This document shows positions 1-5,750 of a DNA stretch of 5,750 bases, in pieces. The position numbers and the translations under genes were made by a program. The DNA comes from an uncultured Roseburia sp. Lineage in GTDB: Bacteria > Bacillota > Clostridia > Lachnospirales > Lachnospiraceae. Location of the stretch: NCBI GenBank assembly GCA_946055175.1, contig CAMGET010000106.1, forward strand, positions 1 through 5,750, written 5' to 3'. Under the pieces are notes generated by a model. It was given only the letters and a program-made list of their open reading frames with translations, made no database searches and was not told the origin of the DNA. Every line of letters begins with the position of its first letter. Within the stretch, counting starts at the first letter, position 1.

Positions 1-491
1 AGCGGTTCGCCACCGGTATAGATGTACAGGTAAACCCCCAGCTCTTTTCCCTGACAGATGATGTTATCAATTTCTTCATAGCTAAGATTTAATTTATTCC
101 CGTATTCCGCAGCCCAGCAACCGGTACAGTGAAGGTTGCAGGCAGAGGTAGGGTCTAACAGGATTGCCCATGGAATATTGCAGTTAAATTTTTTACGGCA
201 TTCTTCCTGAACCTGCCAGCCTTCTAAGGCAGCATGAATGAAGAAATTAACAGCAAGTGTTTCAAGTACATCCTGATCCGTATTTTTCGCCAAATCCATC
301 ACAAACGGGTGATAAGGATGTTCCGGGTTTTCGATAATTTCCCTTATAAGTGCCCGTTGAGATACGAATTCTCCTTTGGCAAATTTATCTGCCCAGTCCA
401 TCATTTTTAGCATGTTTTTTTCCGGGGCTTTATAAAGATACCGAAATGCCTGTTCTAATCCGAATTTTCTAATAGTTGATTTAACGTCCAT
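1..491 (-). CDS. Radical SAM protein, N-terminal part (gene cut by left edge)
   Basis: The 163 complete codons visible encode the beginning of a radical S-adenosylmethionine enzyme. The iron-sulfur binding motif CxxxCxxC is formed by Cys118, Cys122 and Cys125 in the context SACNLHCTGCW. It is followed at residues 160-163 by GGEP, the SAM-contacting motif of this family. Such enzymes bind a [4Fe-4S] cluster and split SAM to a 5'-deoxyadenosyl radical; the substrate here cannot be told. About 117 residues precede the cluster motif, which is long for the family, and this stretch is mostly helical with no recognised domain. The start is fixed by AGGAGG at 500-505, eight bases from the ATG. It lies 25 bases downstream of the DUF308 gene, so the two are probably one operon. 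Relatives are often annotated as AlbA/PqqE-like maturases, but that depends on a C-terminal domain outside the window. Confidence 0.9.
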   Translation of the reverse strand, partial: MDVKSTIRKFGLEQAFRYLYKAPEKNMLKMMDWADKFAKGEFVSQRALIREIIENPEHPYHPFVMDLAKNTDQDVLETLAVNFFIHAALEGWQVQEECRKKFNCNIPWAILLDPTSACNLHCTGCWAAEYGNKLNLSYEEIDNIICQGKELGVYLYIYTGGEP

Positions 492-516
492 AGTATGTTC
501 CTCCTAAATGGTTTTT

Positions 517-1125
517 TCATAAGTCTATTCTGGTTGAGTCGATTTCTATGCAATCTCCGTCAATAATTTTCGGTTTCATGCGGTGGCTGATTTTCACAGC
601 GGTTAAAATTGTGATTAAATTTAAAATACCTTCTGCCAATAGGGAAAGTCCAAGTATTATCATTAAAATTTCTGCACTTTTGGATGGGCGAAAAACTAAA
701 AGAAAGCCCATGACACCTGTCGTAATTGCAGCAAGAAGAATCAGCCACCATTTTTGAATCCCAAAGTTCTTAGAATCAATGGCAATCTGAATCTTAAGTA
801 ATGCATCTGCAAGTACCAAGATACCAAAGAGGATGCACAGAAGGGGAATCATCGTACTTGTGCGGAAAATCATGATAACACCTAGGGCAGATAGTAAAAT
901 ACCAAAGGCCAAATCATATTGAAAAGCCAGACGATACAAGTCCTTTGAGCAATAACCAATGATTTTAACAATCCCAAATAAAACTAAAAGTATTCCGCTA
1001 AGCCTGCAAAGCAGTATTAGTGAAAAATCCGGAACAATTATCAATACGATGCCTAATATGCAAAGCAGAATGGAAATAATGATATAACCAACTTTAGCGG
1101 TTTGAATTTGATTGTTTCTTACCAT
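517..1125 (-). CDS. HdeD/DUF308-family integral membrane protein
   Basis: This 202-residue protein is almost wholly hydrophobic, with about six predicted membrane segments near residues 14-32, 36-57, 68-88, 92-113, 123-144 and 150-175. The pattern of paired helices with short loops, Gly-rich helix faces (ILLVLFGIVKIIG, LGLSLLAEGILNLI) and a central FRxS/T turn (FRTST, FRPSKS) occurs twice. That is the internal duplication expected of the DUF308 short repeat found in HdeD-type proteins. HdeD in Escherichia coli is linked to acid resistance, but clostridial members have no settled role, so no function is claimed. The start has AAGGAGG ending eight bases before the ATG (1134-1140). The last 27 or so residues form a polar, charged tail, probably cytoplasmic. 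The gene lies between a TetR regulator gene (upstream, separated by a terminator) and the radical SAM gene (25 bases downstream). Confidence 0.85.
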   Translation of the reverse strand: MVRNNQIQTAKVGYIIISILLCILGIVLIIVPDFSLILLCRLSGILLVLFGIVKIIGYCSKDLYRLAFQYDLAFGILLSALGVIMIFRTSTMIPLLCILFGILVLADALLKIQIAIDSKNFGIQKWWLILLAAITTGVMGFLLVFRPSKSAEILMIILGLSLLAEGILNLITILTAVKISHRMKPKIIDGDCIEIDSTRIDL

Positions 1126-1149
1126 AAGGAAAACCTCCTTTCTGGTTGT

Positions 1150-1158
1150 ACTATAACA
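1150..1158 (-). promoter_or_regulatory. Possible extended -10 promoter of the DUF308-radical SAM unit
   Basis: On the minus strand the sequence TGTTATAGT fits an extended -10 box (TGnTATAAT with one mismatch). It would place transcription start near 1143, just ahead of the ribosome site at 1134-1140. No good -35 box is present at 17 bases. The box sits inside an imperfect 13-base inverted repeat (1145-1157, five of six pairs), which could be a regulator site. It lies after the tetR terminator, so an independent promoter here is expected. Confidence 0.4.
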
Positions 1159-1190
1159 AAAGGGAGGGGAAATTTTATACAGACAAAATA

Positions 1191-1221
1191 AGCTCCGTGC
1201 CTAAAAATCAGACACGGAGCT
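1191..1221 (-). terminator. Rho-independent terminator of tetR
   Basis: A perfect 9-base-pair stem, AGCTCCGTG (1191-1199) with CACGGAGCT (1213-1221), encloses a 13-base loop. Read on the minus strand the stem is followed by TATTTTGTCT, a modest T-rich tract, and it begins 17 bases after the tetR stop codon. It separates tetR from the DUF308 gene downstream. The plus-strand side has only CGTTTTG, so termination in that direction is less likely. Confidence 0.75.
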
Positions 1222-1237
1222 CGTTTTGCCTAAATAT

Positions 1238-1795
1238 TTATTTTATTTCACAACGTGCAATCATTTCTTCCAGTTCACCTTGTTTTAACTCATACAATCG
1301 ATGGAACCGTGATTGTAGATCATCGACCATACCATTATTCAGCCAAGCTGTATTAAAACCAAAGAGTACGCAGGTCATGTAGTCGATGATAAGCTTACGA
1401 TCATCCGGTGAGACTTTTCGACCGGCTAAATTACCATCCACATAAGTGGTGACAATATGATGGCAGATGCGCCATTGATATTGTTCATAAATATCACGGT
1501 TTGTGGAACGGTAAATATTAAGGGCAGCCTTCCGGTTTTTTAACGCGAAATCAATAATGACGTCAAGACATTCTTCGATAGAGTCAACAGTGGGATGCTC
1601 TTTAATGATGCGGTCAAATTCCTCGTTTACGATGGATTCCAGTAAGCTTGGCAAATCCTCAAAATAATAATAAAAGGTGTTGCGGTTTACTCCACAGTCA
1701 TCAACGATGTCACGAATGGTAATCTGGTTGAGCGGTTTTTCATTTAGTAATTTAATAAAGGAATCGCGAATGGCTTTTTTTGTAAGACCGGACAT
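1238..1795 (-). CDS. TetR/AcrR-family transcriptional regulator
   Basis: The 185-residue product has the usual TetR layout: an N-terminal DNA-binding domain (residues 1-50) and a helical ligand/dimer domain (about 60-180). The helix-turn-helix spans residues 25-45 and ends in the hallmark string GVNRNTFYYYFED, with recognition-helix residues Asn37 to Tyr43. The C-terminal half resembles the DhaS-like TetR C-terminal domain common in Firmicutes; this is judged from general pattern only. An upstream in-frame ATG at 1838-1840 was not chosen, because it has no ribosome site and falls inside the -10 to start region of the predicted promoter. The ATG at 1793-1795 has AAGGAGG at the right spacing. 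The protein probably represses its own promoter and perhaps the DUF308-radical SAM unit downstream or the divergent XRE gene. The ligand is unknown. Confidence 0.9.
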   Translation of the reverse strand: MSGLTKKAIRDSFIKLLNEKPLNQITIRDIVDDCGVNRNTFYYYFEDLPSLLESIVNEEFDRIIKEHPTVDSIEECLDVIIDFALKNRKAALNIYRSTNRDIYEQYQWRICHHIVTTYVDGNLAGRKVSPDDRKLIIDYMTCVLFGFNTAWLNNGMVDDLQSRFHRLYELKQGELEEMIARCEIK

Positions 1796-1803
1796 TAGGG
1801 AGC

Positions 1804-1810
1804 CCTCCTT
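1804..1810 (-). promoter_or_regulatory. Ribosome binding site deciding the tetR start
   Basis: AAGGAGG on the minus strand ends eight bases before the ATG at 1795. It supports the 185-residue form over a 200-residue reading that would begin at 1840. Confidence 0.85.
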
Positions 1811-1830
1811 TTCTTTGGTTGAATATCTCA

Positions 1831-1859
1831 AATATAGCATTTTTTACATGGAATTGCAA
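1831..1859 (-). promoter_or_regulatory. Promoter of tetR
   Basis: On the minus strand TTGCAA (1854-1859) and TATATT (1831-1836) are separated by exactly 17 bases, and TGC directly before TATATT gives an extended -10. Transcription would start near 1824, leaving a leader of about 29 bases with the ribosome site at 1804-1810. A 6-base inverted repeat, AAGAAA (1858-1863) and TTTCTT (1871-1876), overlaps the upstream edge of the -35 box and could be an operator half-site pair. Confidence 0.7.
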
Positions 1860-1889
1860 GAAACTCAAGCTTTCTTAAGACAGGCTTTT

Positions 1890-1916
1890 GTGGTATAGTA
1901 GTTATAACTCTACCAC
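1890..1916. promoter_or_regulatory. 27-base near-palindrome, probable operator in the divergent control region
   Basis: The outer arms GTGGTA (1890-1895) and TACCAC (1911-1916) are perfect inverted repeats. The symmetry continues through TAG against CTC/CTA-like bases to a TTATAA centre, so that 10 of 13 symmetric pairs match. It lies between the two divergent genes. The plus-strand sequence TGGTATAGT within it (1891-1899) could also serve as an extended -10 box for the XRE gene. Length and symmetry suit binding of a dimeric regulator, either the TetR protein or the XRE protein. The binding partner is inferred from position only. Confidence 0.6.
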
Positions 1917-1923
1917 CAGTCGG

Positions 1924-1953
1924 TTGTGTTTTGTTTACATCTGACGTTACAAT
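1924..1953 (+). promoter_or_regulatory. Candidate promoter of the XRE membrane regulator gene
   Basis: TTGTGT (1924-1929) and TACAAT (1948-1953) are 18 bases apart, close to the sigma-A consensus. The start of transcription would be near 1960, giving a leader of about 25 bases that contains GAGGTGA (1972-1978), six bases before the ATG. A small inverted repeat, CTGA (1941-1944) and TCAG (1953-1956), overlaps the -10. An alternative is the extended -10 inside the palindrome at 1891-1899; the sequence does not decide between them. Confidence 0.5.
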
Positions 1954-1984
1954 CAGAGTATCAAATAATGAGAGGTGACAGCAG

Positions 1985-3181
1985 ATGTATGAGATTGATA
2001 AGGTAAAGCTTGGGGAATTCATTTCAGAACTTCGGAAGGAAAAGGAAATCACACAAAAGGAACTGGCTAGCCGTCTGTATATTTCGGATAAAGCTATCAG
2101 CAAATGGGAGACAGGGCATAGTGTGCCGGACATTACATTATTGATTCCTTTGGCGGAAATATTGGGAGTGACTGTGACAGAGTTGCTGGAATGCCGTAGA
2201 ATTGAAGGCAAGGATACTTTAGATGTGTTACAGACAGATAATCTGGTAAAGAAGGTCATTGGTTTGTCGGAAGAAGAGAACATGGGCAGACCGCAGATAA
2301 AAAAGAAGCATGTTTTTATCTATCTGGGGTGTGTTGGGATTGCTTTGGTGGAAATGTTTCTTCTTTATTTGCTGCGTGATAAGGCAGATATGGAAGTATT
2401 TCCGGATTTATTCCCGGTCTATATGATGATGGGAATGATGATGTTTTTTGGCATCTATTTCTGGTTTTTTATGAAAGAAAAACTGCCGGCTTATTATGAT
2501 GAGCAGAAAGTAAATGTATATGTGGATGGTGTGATGCATATGAATCTTCCGGGGGTTTATTTTAATAATCGCAACTGGCCACATATGGTAAGAGCATTTC
2601 GCATGTGGTCTTCGGTGGGCATGATTGTATTACCAATTATTTTTGTGATTTTTAGTATAGTTTTTTCTACGTTGAAACCGTTATCAGATATCGGAATTTT
2701 GCTAGTCCTGTTTTTAGGCAGTTTATTTATTCCACCTTATCTACTGGGGAAAAAATATCAGTACGAAGAAGGAGAACAGCCGGAAAAAAGGAAGGGAAAC
2801 TTTATAAAACTGGCAGTTATACTGTTGGCAATAGCGGCTTTAGCGGGCGTATTGTCGTTTTCCGGTATGGGAACAATGCGTTCCGCAACTAGAATGGGTT
2901 GTGTAGAAAATGCTGACAGAAACAGCTGGTCTGCTAGTTATATGTATTTAGATGGTTTTATGCAGAGAAATATATGGACTGAAGACGATTCAGATAGTCT
3001 TAAGGTTCTGGTAGAGACCAAAGACGGAACCCTTGAAGTGGAAATAAAGGATGAAGATGGAAATGTAGTCTTTCATCATGAAAATATGGAAACAGGAATT
3101 TATGAGGTGAAGGTTTCCGGAAAATGCGTGGTGCGCGTTACGGCTAAGGAACATAAGGGAAGCTTTTGCATCGGGGATTAA
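1985..3181 (+). CDS. Membrane-bound XRE-family (helix-turn-helix) regulator with C-terminal extracellular-type tail
   Basis: This 398-residue protein joins three parts. Residues 7-62 are a Cro/C1-type helix-turn-helix: ITQKELASRLYISDKAISKWETG is the typical core, with the recognition helix around 35-43, and VPDITLLIPLAEILGVTVTELL completes the five-helix fold. Residues 109-130, 142-163, 210-229, 235-254 and 273-292 are predicted membrane segments. The first pair is followed by a loop of about 45 residues (164-209) containing GVYFNNRNWPHMVRA. Residues 293-398 form a polar tail with alternating strand pattern (LKVLVETKDGTLEVEIKDEDG, IYEVKVSGKCVVRVTAKEH), likely a small beta domain. With the helix-turn-helix in the cytoplasm, an odd number of segments puts the tail outside. 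It may be a one-component sensor that acts from the membrane; target genes and signal are unknown. It is divergent from tetR and closed by its own terminator. Confidence 0.85.
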   Translation: MYEIDKVKLGEFISELRKEKEITQKELASRLYISDKAISKWETGHSVPDITLLIPLAEILGVTVTELLECRRIEGKDTLDVLQTDNLVKKVIGLSEEENMGRPQIKKKHVFIYLGCVGIALVEMFLLYLLRDKADMEVFPDLFPVYMMMGMMMFFGIYFWFFMKEKLPAYYDEQKVNVYVDGVMHMNLPGVYFNNRNWPHMVRAFRMWSSVGMIVLPIIFVIFSIVFSTLKPLSDIGILLVLFLGSLFIPPYLLGKKYQYEEGEQPEKRKGNFIKLAVILLAIAALAGVLSFSGMGTMRSATRMGCVENADRNSWSASYMYLDGFMQRNIWTEDDSDSLKVLVETKDGTLEVEIKDEDGNVVFHHENMETGIYEVKVSGKCVVRVTAKEHKGSFCIGD

Positions 3182-3188
3182 ATGTTAT

Positions 3189-3214
3189 GCCACCAGTTCG
3201 CTGGTGGCTGTTTT
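3189..3214 (+). terminator. Rho-independent terminator of the XRE gene
   Basis: An 8-base-pair GC-rich stem, GCCACCAG (3189-3196) with CTGGTGGC (3201-3208), is capped by the stable tetraloop TTCG and followed by TGTTTTAT. It begins eight bases after the stop codon. The minus-strand side has no T tract, so it works in the plus direction only. Confidence 0.88.
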
Positions 3215-3265
3215 ATGTAGAAATTACAATATGTTTTGAACCGTATTTTTAGTAATAATGCGAAT

Positions 3266-3279
3266 AGAACATTTGTTCT
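3266..3279. promoter_or_regulatory. LexA-like (SOS) box upstream of the restriction-modification gene
   Basis: AGAACATTTGTTCT is an inverted repeat with 6-base arms and contains GAAC-N4-GTTC, the core of the Gram-positive LexA operator (Bacillus consensus CGAACRNRYGTTYC). Within the core only one position (T for purine at the third centre base) departs from that consensus, and both flanking bases differ. It lies 11 bases before a TATAAT box, overlapping the place of the -35 element, which is where a repressor would block RNA polymerase. The alternative is a control site for an XRE-type controller protein. Confidence 0.55.
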
Positions 3280-3290
3280 TGAAATGATAA

Positions 3291-3296
3291 TATAAT
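3291..3296 (+). promoter_or_regulatory. -10 box of the likely restriction-modification gene promoter
   Basis: TATAAT is a perfect -10 hexamer. The -35 position (about 3268-3273) holds AACATT, a poor match, and is covered by the palindrome. The leader would be about 80 bases. A second possible -10 is TGATAGAAT at 3331-3339, also without a good -35. Confidence 0.5.
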
Positions 3297-3383
3297 TTTG
3301 TGGTTGATTATGGAGTAAGCCAAGAAATTGTGATAGAATTATAGTAGGTTGTATCCGCAGAAAGAAATCGGGGGAAGATAAAT

Positions 3384-5750
3384 ATGAATAGCAACAAAGT
3401 GATGAGTGTTGAGCAAATTGTCAATAGTGATGAATATTATTTAAAACGAAAGAAAGCATTGGACTCATTACTTGCAAAAACAAGAGCAGCAACTACCGAA
3501 GCAAGTGTTGCGACTGCTTTTGAGACAGAATTGTTTTACTTTATTAAACTTAATTTTGGAAAAGATATTACATTTGATAAAGAAGTTGGACAGACTGATT
3601 TAAAACATAAGAGGCATATATTCACCGGAAGAATGGATGCTGTGTCTAATGATTTAGTGATTGAATATAAAAAGGCAAATAAATTAGAAACTGAAAAGGA
3701 TCAGATAAAGGCTACAGTGCAAGTAGAGGACTACTTGGAGCAATTAAAAGCGGAAAGAAATATTGAATACAGTGCAATATTAACAGATGGTCAAAAGATA
3801 AGATATTTTTATTATTTAGACAGCGCATTGCATCATACGCCTTTTAAAGATATAGATGAAAATGATTTGGATAAAATAGTAAAAAGTCTTATAAATGTAG
3901 GAAATAAGAAGTTTGTTCCTGAAAATATTATTCAAGATTTTAAACTTGACGCAGAAAAAGATATTACTTTGAAATTGGCGAAATGCTTATTTCATTTGGT
4001 AGTAGATCATGCGACAGATAAAACGGATATGCTATTTCAGGAATGGCAGGAACTTTTTCACCTCTCTGAAAATGATAATGGTCAGAACTTGGATATAGAA
4101 AAAAGAAAAGTAGCATTAAGTAAAATTTTTGAAAGAAAAATTGAAGACAATGAGATGGATTATAAAGCATTATTTGTTTTGCAGACAACGTATGCAATCA
4201 TTGTAAAACTAATAGCTTGTAAAGTTATTGCAAGATTATGTACAGATTCCCAGGGCGATATATTGTATTTCTCTGACCTTAGCAAGGTTGATGCTGATAG
4301 ACTTCGTGAGTTTATGGAGAATTTAGAAGAGGGTTATACCTTTACAATTGGAGGAATTAGAAATCTTTTAGAGGGAGATTTTTTCTCATGGTATACTTCC
4401 AAAGAACAATGGAATGAAGAAGAAGCAAAATGCATAATGGATATTATTAATACGTTAGAAGGATATTCGGATGCTTCTTTTTCATATGGATACACGGCAA
4501 TCGACATATTTAAAGATTTATACATGGAAATTATGCCAAATGAGGTAAGGCATAGTTTGGGAGAATATTTTACCCCATCATGGCTAGCGGATTATGTGAT
4601 TGCAAATAGCAAAGAAATGGTTACAACTAAAAAATGGAGAGCCATTGACCCGTGTTGCGGTAGTGGAATATTTGTTGTGACGTTAATAAAACATGTGATA
4701 GGTGACAGACAGATATTATATTTGTCAAAGGAAGAAAAGAGAGAACTCTTAAACGAAATATTAAGCCGTGTGCAGGGAATCGACATAAATCCATTATCGG
4801 TTTTAACCGCTAGAGTGAGTTATCTTCTTGCAATTGCGCCTTTATTGGGAGAAGAACCAATAGAAATACCTATTTATTTAGGTGATTCTGCTAATATACC
4901 TTGGAAAATTGATTTAGATGGTGTGAAATGCTATAAATATGTAGTACGTACAAAGCAGGGACAGATTGATATCACCTTACCTTGCAGTTTTGTTGAAAGC
5001 GAATCCTTTTTAGAAAAAATGAGTTTACTGCAATCAATTATAAAAGCAGAAAATGAAAATATCGTTTTCAATAAATTAGTAGGATGTATCGATAAAAAAG
5101 ATTTGAATGATACAGTCTTATCAGGCATTCAGTATCTCTCAAAAAGACTAGTGGAACTGCACAAAAACAAGTGGGATGGTATTTGGCTAAGGATTGTGAC
5201 GAACTATATGCTGGTTGCAAGAATAAAGGATATTGATATCATTGTAGGAAATCCACCATGGGTTAAGTGGGAATTTTTGCCACAAACCTATGCGGAAAAA
5301 ATAAAGGAATTATGTTTGGATCGACATTTGTTTTCAGGACAAACATATATGGGTGCAATTAGTTTAAATATTTGTGCTCTTATATCGAATGTTACCGCAT
5401 CATCATGGCTAAAAGAAGATGGAGTTTTGGCATTTTTAATGCCAAAGACATTGATGACACAGGATTCCTATGCCGGATTTAGAAATTTCTACATAGATGT
5501 TAAGAATAATAAAAGGCTATTTTTACAGAAAATTGATGATTGGAGTAAGGCGGGAAATCCATTCATTTATACAACTGAGAAATTTCTAACCTATTATTAT
5601 CAAGAGAAAAAAGTCGATTATTCTGCAGGAATTCCTATAAACTATATATTAAAAAAGAATGGTATTGATATAAAAAGAATAAATATTCATGGGACCTATG
5701 AAGATGTAAAAGGAATGTTTTTATATGACCAGGGGAAAGCGTATCAATTA
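3384..5750 (+). CDS. Type IIG-like restriction-modification enzyme (nuclease plus N6-adenine methyltransferase), right end missing
   Basis: The reading frame stays open for 789 codons to the window edge. Residues about 35-120 look like a PD-(D/E)XK nuclease: Glu39 and Glu67, then Asp85, then Glu94-Tyr95-Lys96 (VIEYKK), and Gln113-x3-Tyr117, the QxxxY motif of HsdR-like nucleases. Residues about 180-385 are a helical linker. The methyltransferase follows in gamma-class order: motif X GEYFTP (393-398), motif I DPCCGSGIF (422-430), motif II GIDINP (465-470), motif III GD (500-501) and motif IV NPPW (623-626), then GVLAFLMPKTL (680-690). Motif I has Cys in place of the usual Ala. About 120 residues lie between motifs III and IV, an insertion. 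The target recognition domain is presumably beyond the edge. The chain would both methylate adenine in its site and cut foreign DNA. A GGGGGAAG site precedes the ATG, the in-frame stop at 3345 rules out a longer N-terminus, and the base composition is more AT-rich than its neighbours. Confidence 0.87.
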   Translation, partial: MNSNKVMSVEQIVNSDEYYLKRKKALDSLLAKTRAATTEASVATAFETELFYFIKLNFGKDITFDKEVGQTDLKHKRHIFTGRMDAVSNDLVIEYKKANKLETEKDQIKATVQVEDYLEQLKAERNIEYSAILTDGQKIRYFYYLDSALHHTPFKDIDENDLDKIVKSLINVGNKKFVPENIIQDFKLDAEKDITLKLAKCLFHLVVDHATDKTDMLFQEWQELFHLSENDNGQNLDIEKRKVALSKIFERKIEDNEMDYKALFVLQTTYAIIVKLIACKVIARLCTDSQGDILYFSDLSKVDADRLREFMENLEEGYTFTIGGIRNLLEGDFFSWYTSKEQWNEEEAKCIMDIINTLEGYSDASFSYGYTAIDIFKDLYMEIMPNEVRHSLGEYFTPSWLADYVIANSKEMVTTKKWRAIDPCCGSGIFVVTLIKHVIGDRQILYLSKEEKRELLNEILSRVQGIDINPLSVLTARVSYLLAIAPLLGEEPIEIPIYLGDSANIPWKIDLDGVKCYKYVVRTKQGQIDITLPCSFVESESFLEKMSLLQSIIKAENENIVFNKLVGCIDKKDLNDTVLSGIQYLSKRLVELHKNKWDGIWLRIVTNYMLVARIKDIDIIVGNPPWVKWEFLPQTYAEKIKELCLDRHLFSGQTYMGAISLNICALISNVTASSWLKEDGVLAFLMPKTLMTQDSYAGFRNFYIDVKNNKRLFLQKIDDWSKAGNPFIYTTEKFLTYYYQEKKVDYSAGIPINYILKKNGIDIKRINIHGTYEDVKGMFLYDQGKAYQL

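Noticed and set aside
548..757. Plus-strand and second minus-strand open frames inside the DUF308 gene
   Set aside because: They are shadows of the membrane protein's codons, with no ribosome sites and no recognisable protein features.
1796..1840. A longer tetR reading from the ATG at 1840, adding 15 residues
   Set aside because: The added segment contains the ribosome site for the ATG at 1795 and runs into the promoter -10 box; it has no ribosome site of its own, and TetR proteins normally begin close to the first helix as in the shorter form.
1828..2283. Minus-strand open frame of 151 codons across the start of the XRE gene
   Set aside because: It is antisense to a clear helix-turn-helix coding region, has a Ser-rich sequence with no domain, and covers both divergent promoters.
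1985..3181. The XRE gene as the controller (C) protein of the restriction-modification gene
   Set aside because: C proteins are usually about 80-100 residues and soluble. This one is 398 residues with five membrane segments, ends in its own strong terminator and differs in composition from the downstream gene.
3189..3208. The CCACCAG sequence shared by the terminator and 1913-1919 as a possible direct repeat or attachment site
   Set aside because: The match is only about eight or nine bases and one copy is fully explained as a terminator stem; no integrase or other mobile gene is in the window.
3964..5128. Several minus-strand open frames of 63-77 codons
   Set aside because: All lie opposite the restriction-modification gene in AT-rich DNA, and none has a ribosome site or a domain pattern.
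3384..5750. Type I HsdM subunit or BREX PglX as the identity of the right-hand gene
   Set aside because: An N-terminal nuclease motif in the same chain argues against HsdM. No BREX partner gene lies upstream; the downstream side cannot be seen, so PglX is disfavoured rather than excluded.

Overview
The window looks like chromosome of a low-GC Gram-positive anaerobe, most likely a clostridial Firmicute (Lachnospiraceae or a relative). The reasons are strong AGGAGG-type ribosome sites eight bases before the starts, A/T-ending codons, short intergenic gaps with hairpin-plus-T terminators, and the gene families present. No RNA gene, CRISPR array, insertion sequence or origin was seen.

Left part (1-1840, minus strand): a TetR-family regulator is followed, after its own hairpin terminator, by a two-gene unit. 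That unit holds a six-segment HdeD/DUF308-type membrane protein and then a radical SAM protein that runs off the left edge. The two are 25 bases apart and each has its own strong ribosome site, so they are very probably cotranscribed. The TetR protein is a plausible but unproven local regulator.

Middle (1796-3216): a 189-base divergent control region separates tetR from a plus-strand gene. It holds a good promoter for tetR, one or two candidate promoters for the plus-strand gene, and a 27-base near-palindrome that is a likely operator. The plus-strand gene encodes a cytoplasmic XRE/Cro-type helix-turn-helix joined to five predicted membrane segments and a C-terminal tail of about 105 residues, probably outside the cell. 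It looks like a one-protein membrane-bound regulator. A TTCG-loop terminator closes it.

Right part (3217-5750): a markedly more AT-rich gene starts at 3384 and is open to the right edge (789 codons seen). It is a single-chain restriction-modification enzyme of type IIG style: an N-terminal PD-(D/E)XK nuclease with a QxxxY motif, a helical linker, then an N6-adenine methyltransferase with motifs X, I, II, III and IV in order. The target recognition domain should lie beyond the edge. Its upstream region carries a 14-base palindrome of the form GAAC-N4-GTTC next to a TATAAT box, matching the Gram-positive LexA (SOS) box. This suggests that the enzyme is under DNA-damage control, the most notable observation in the window.
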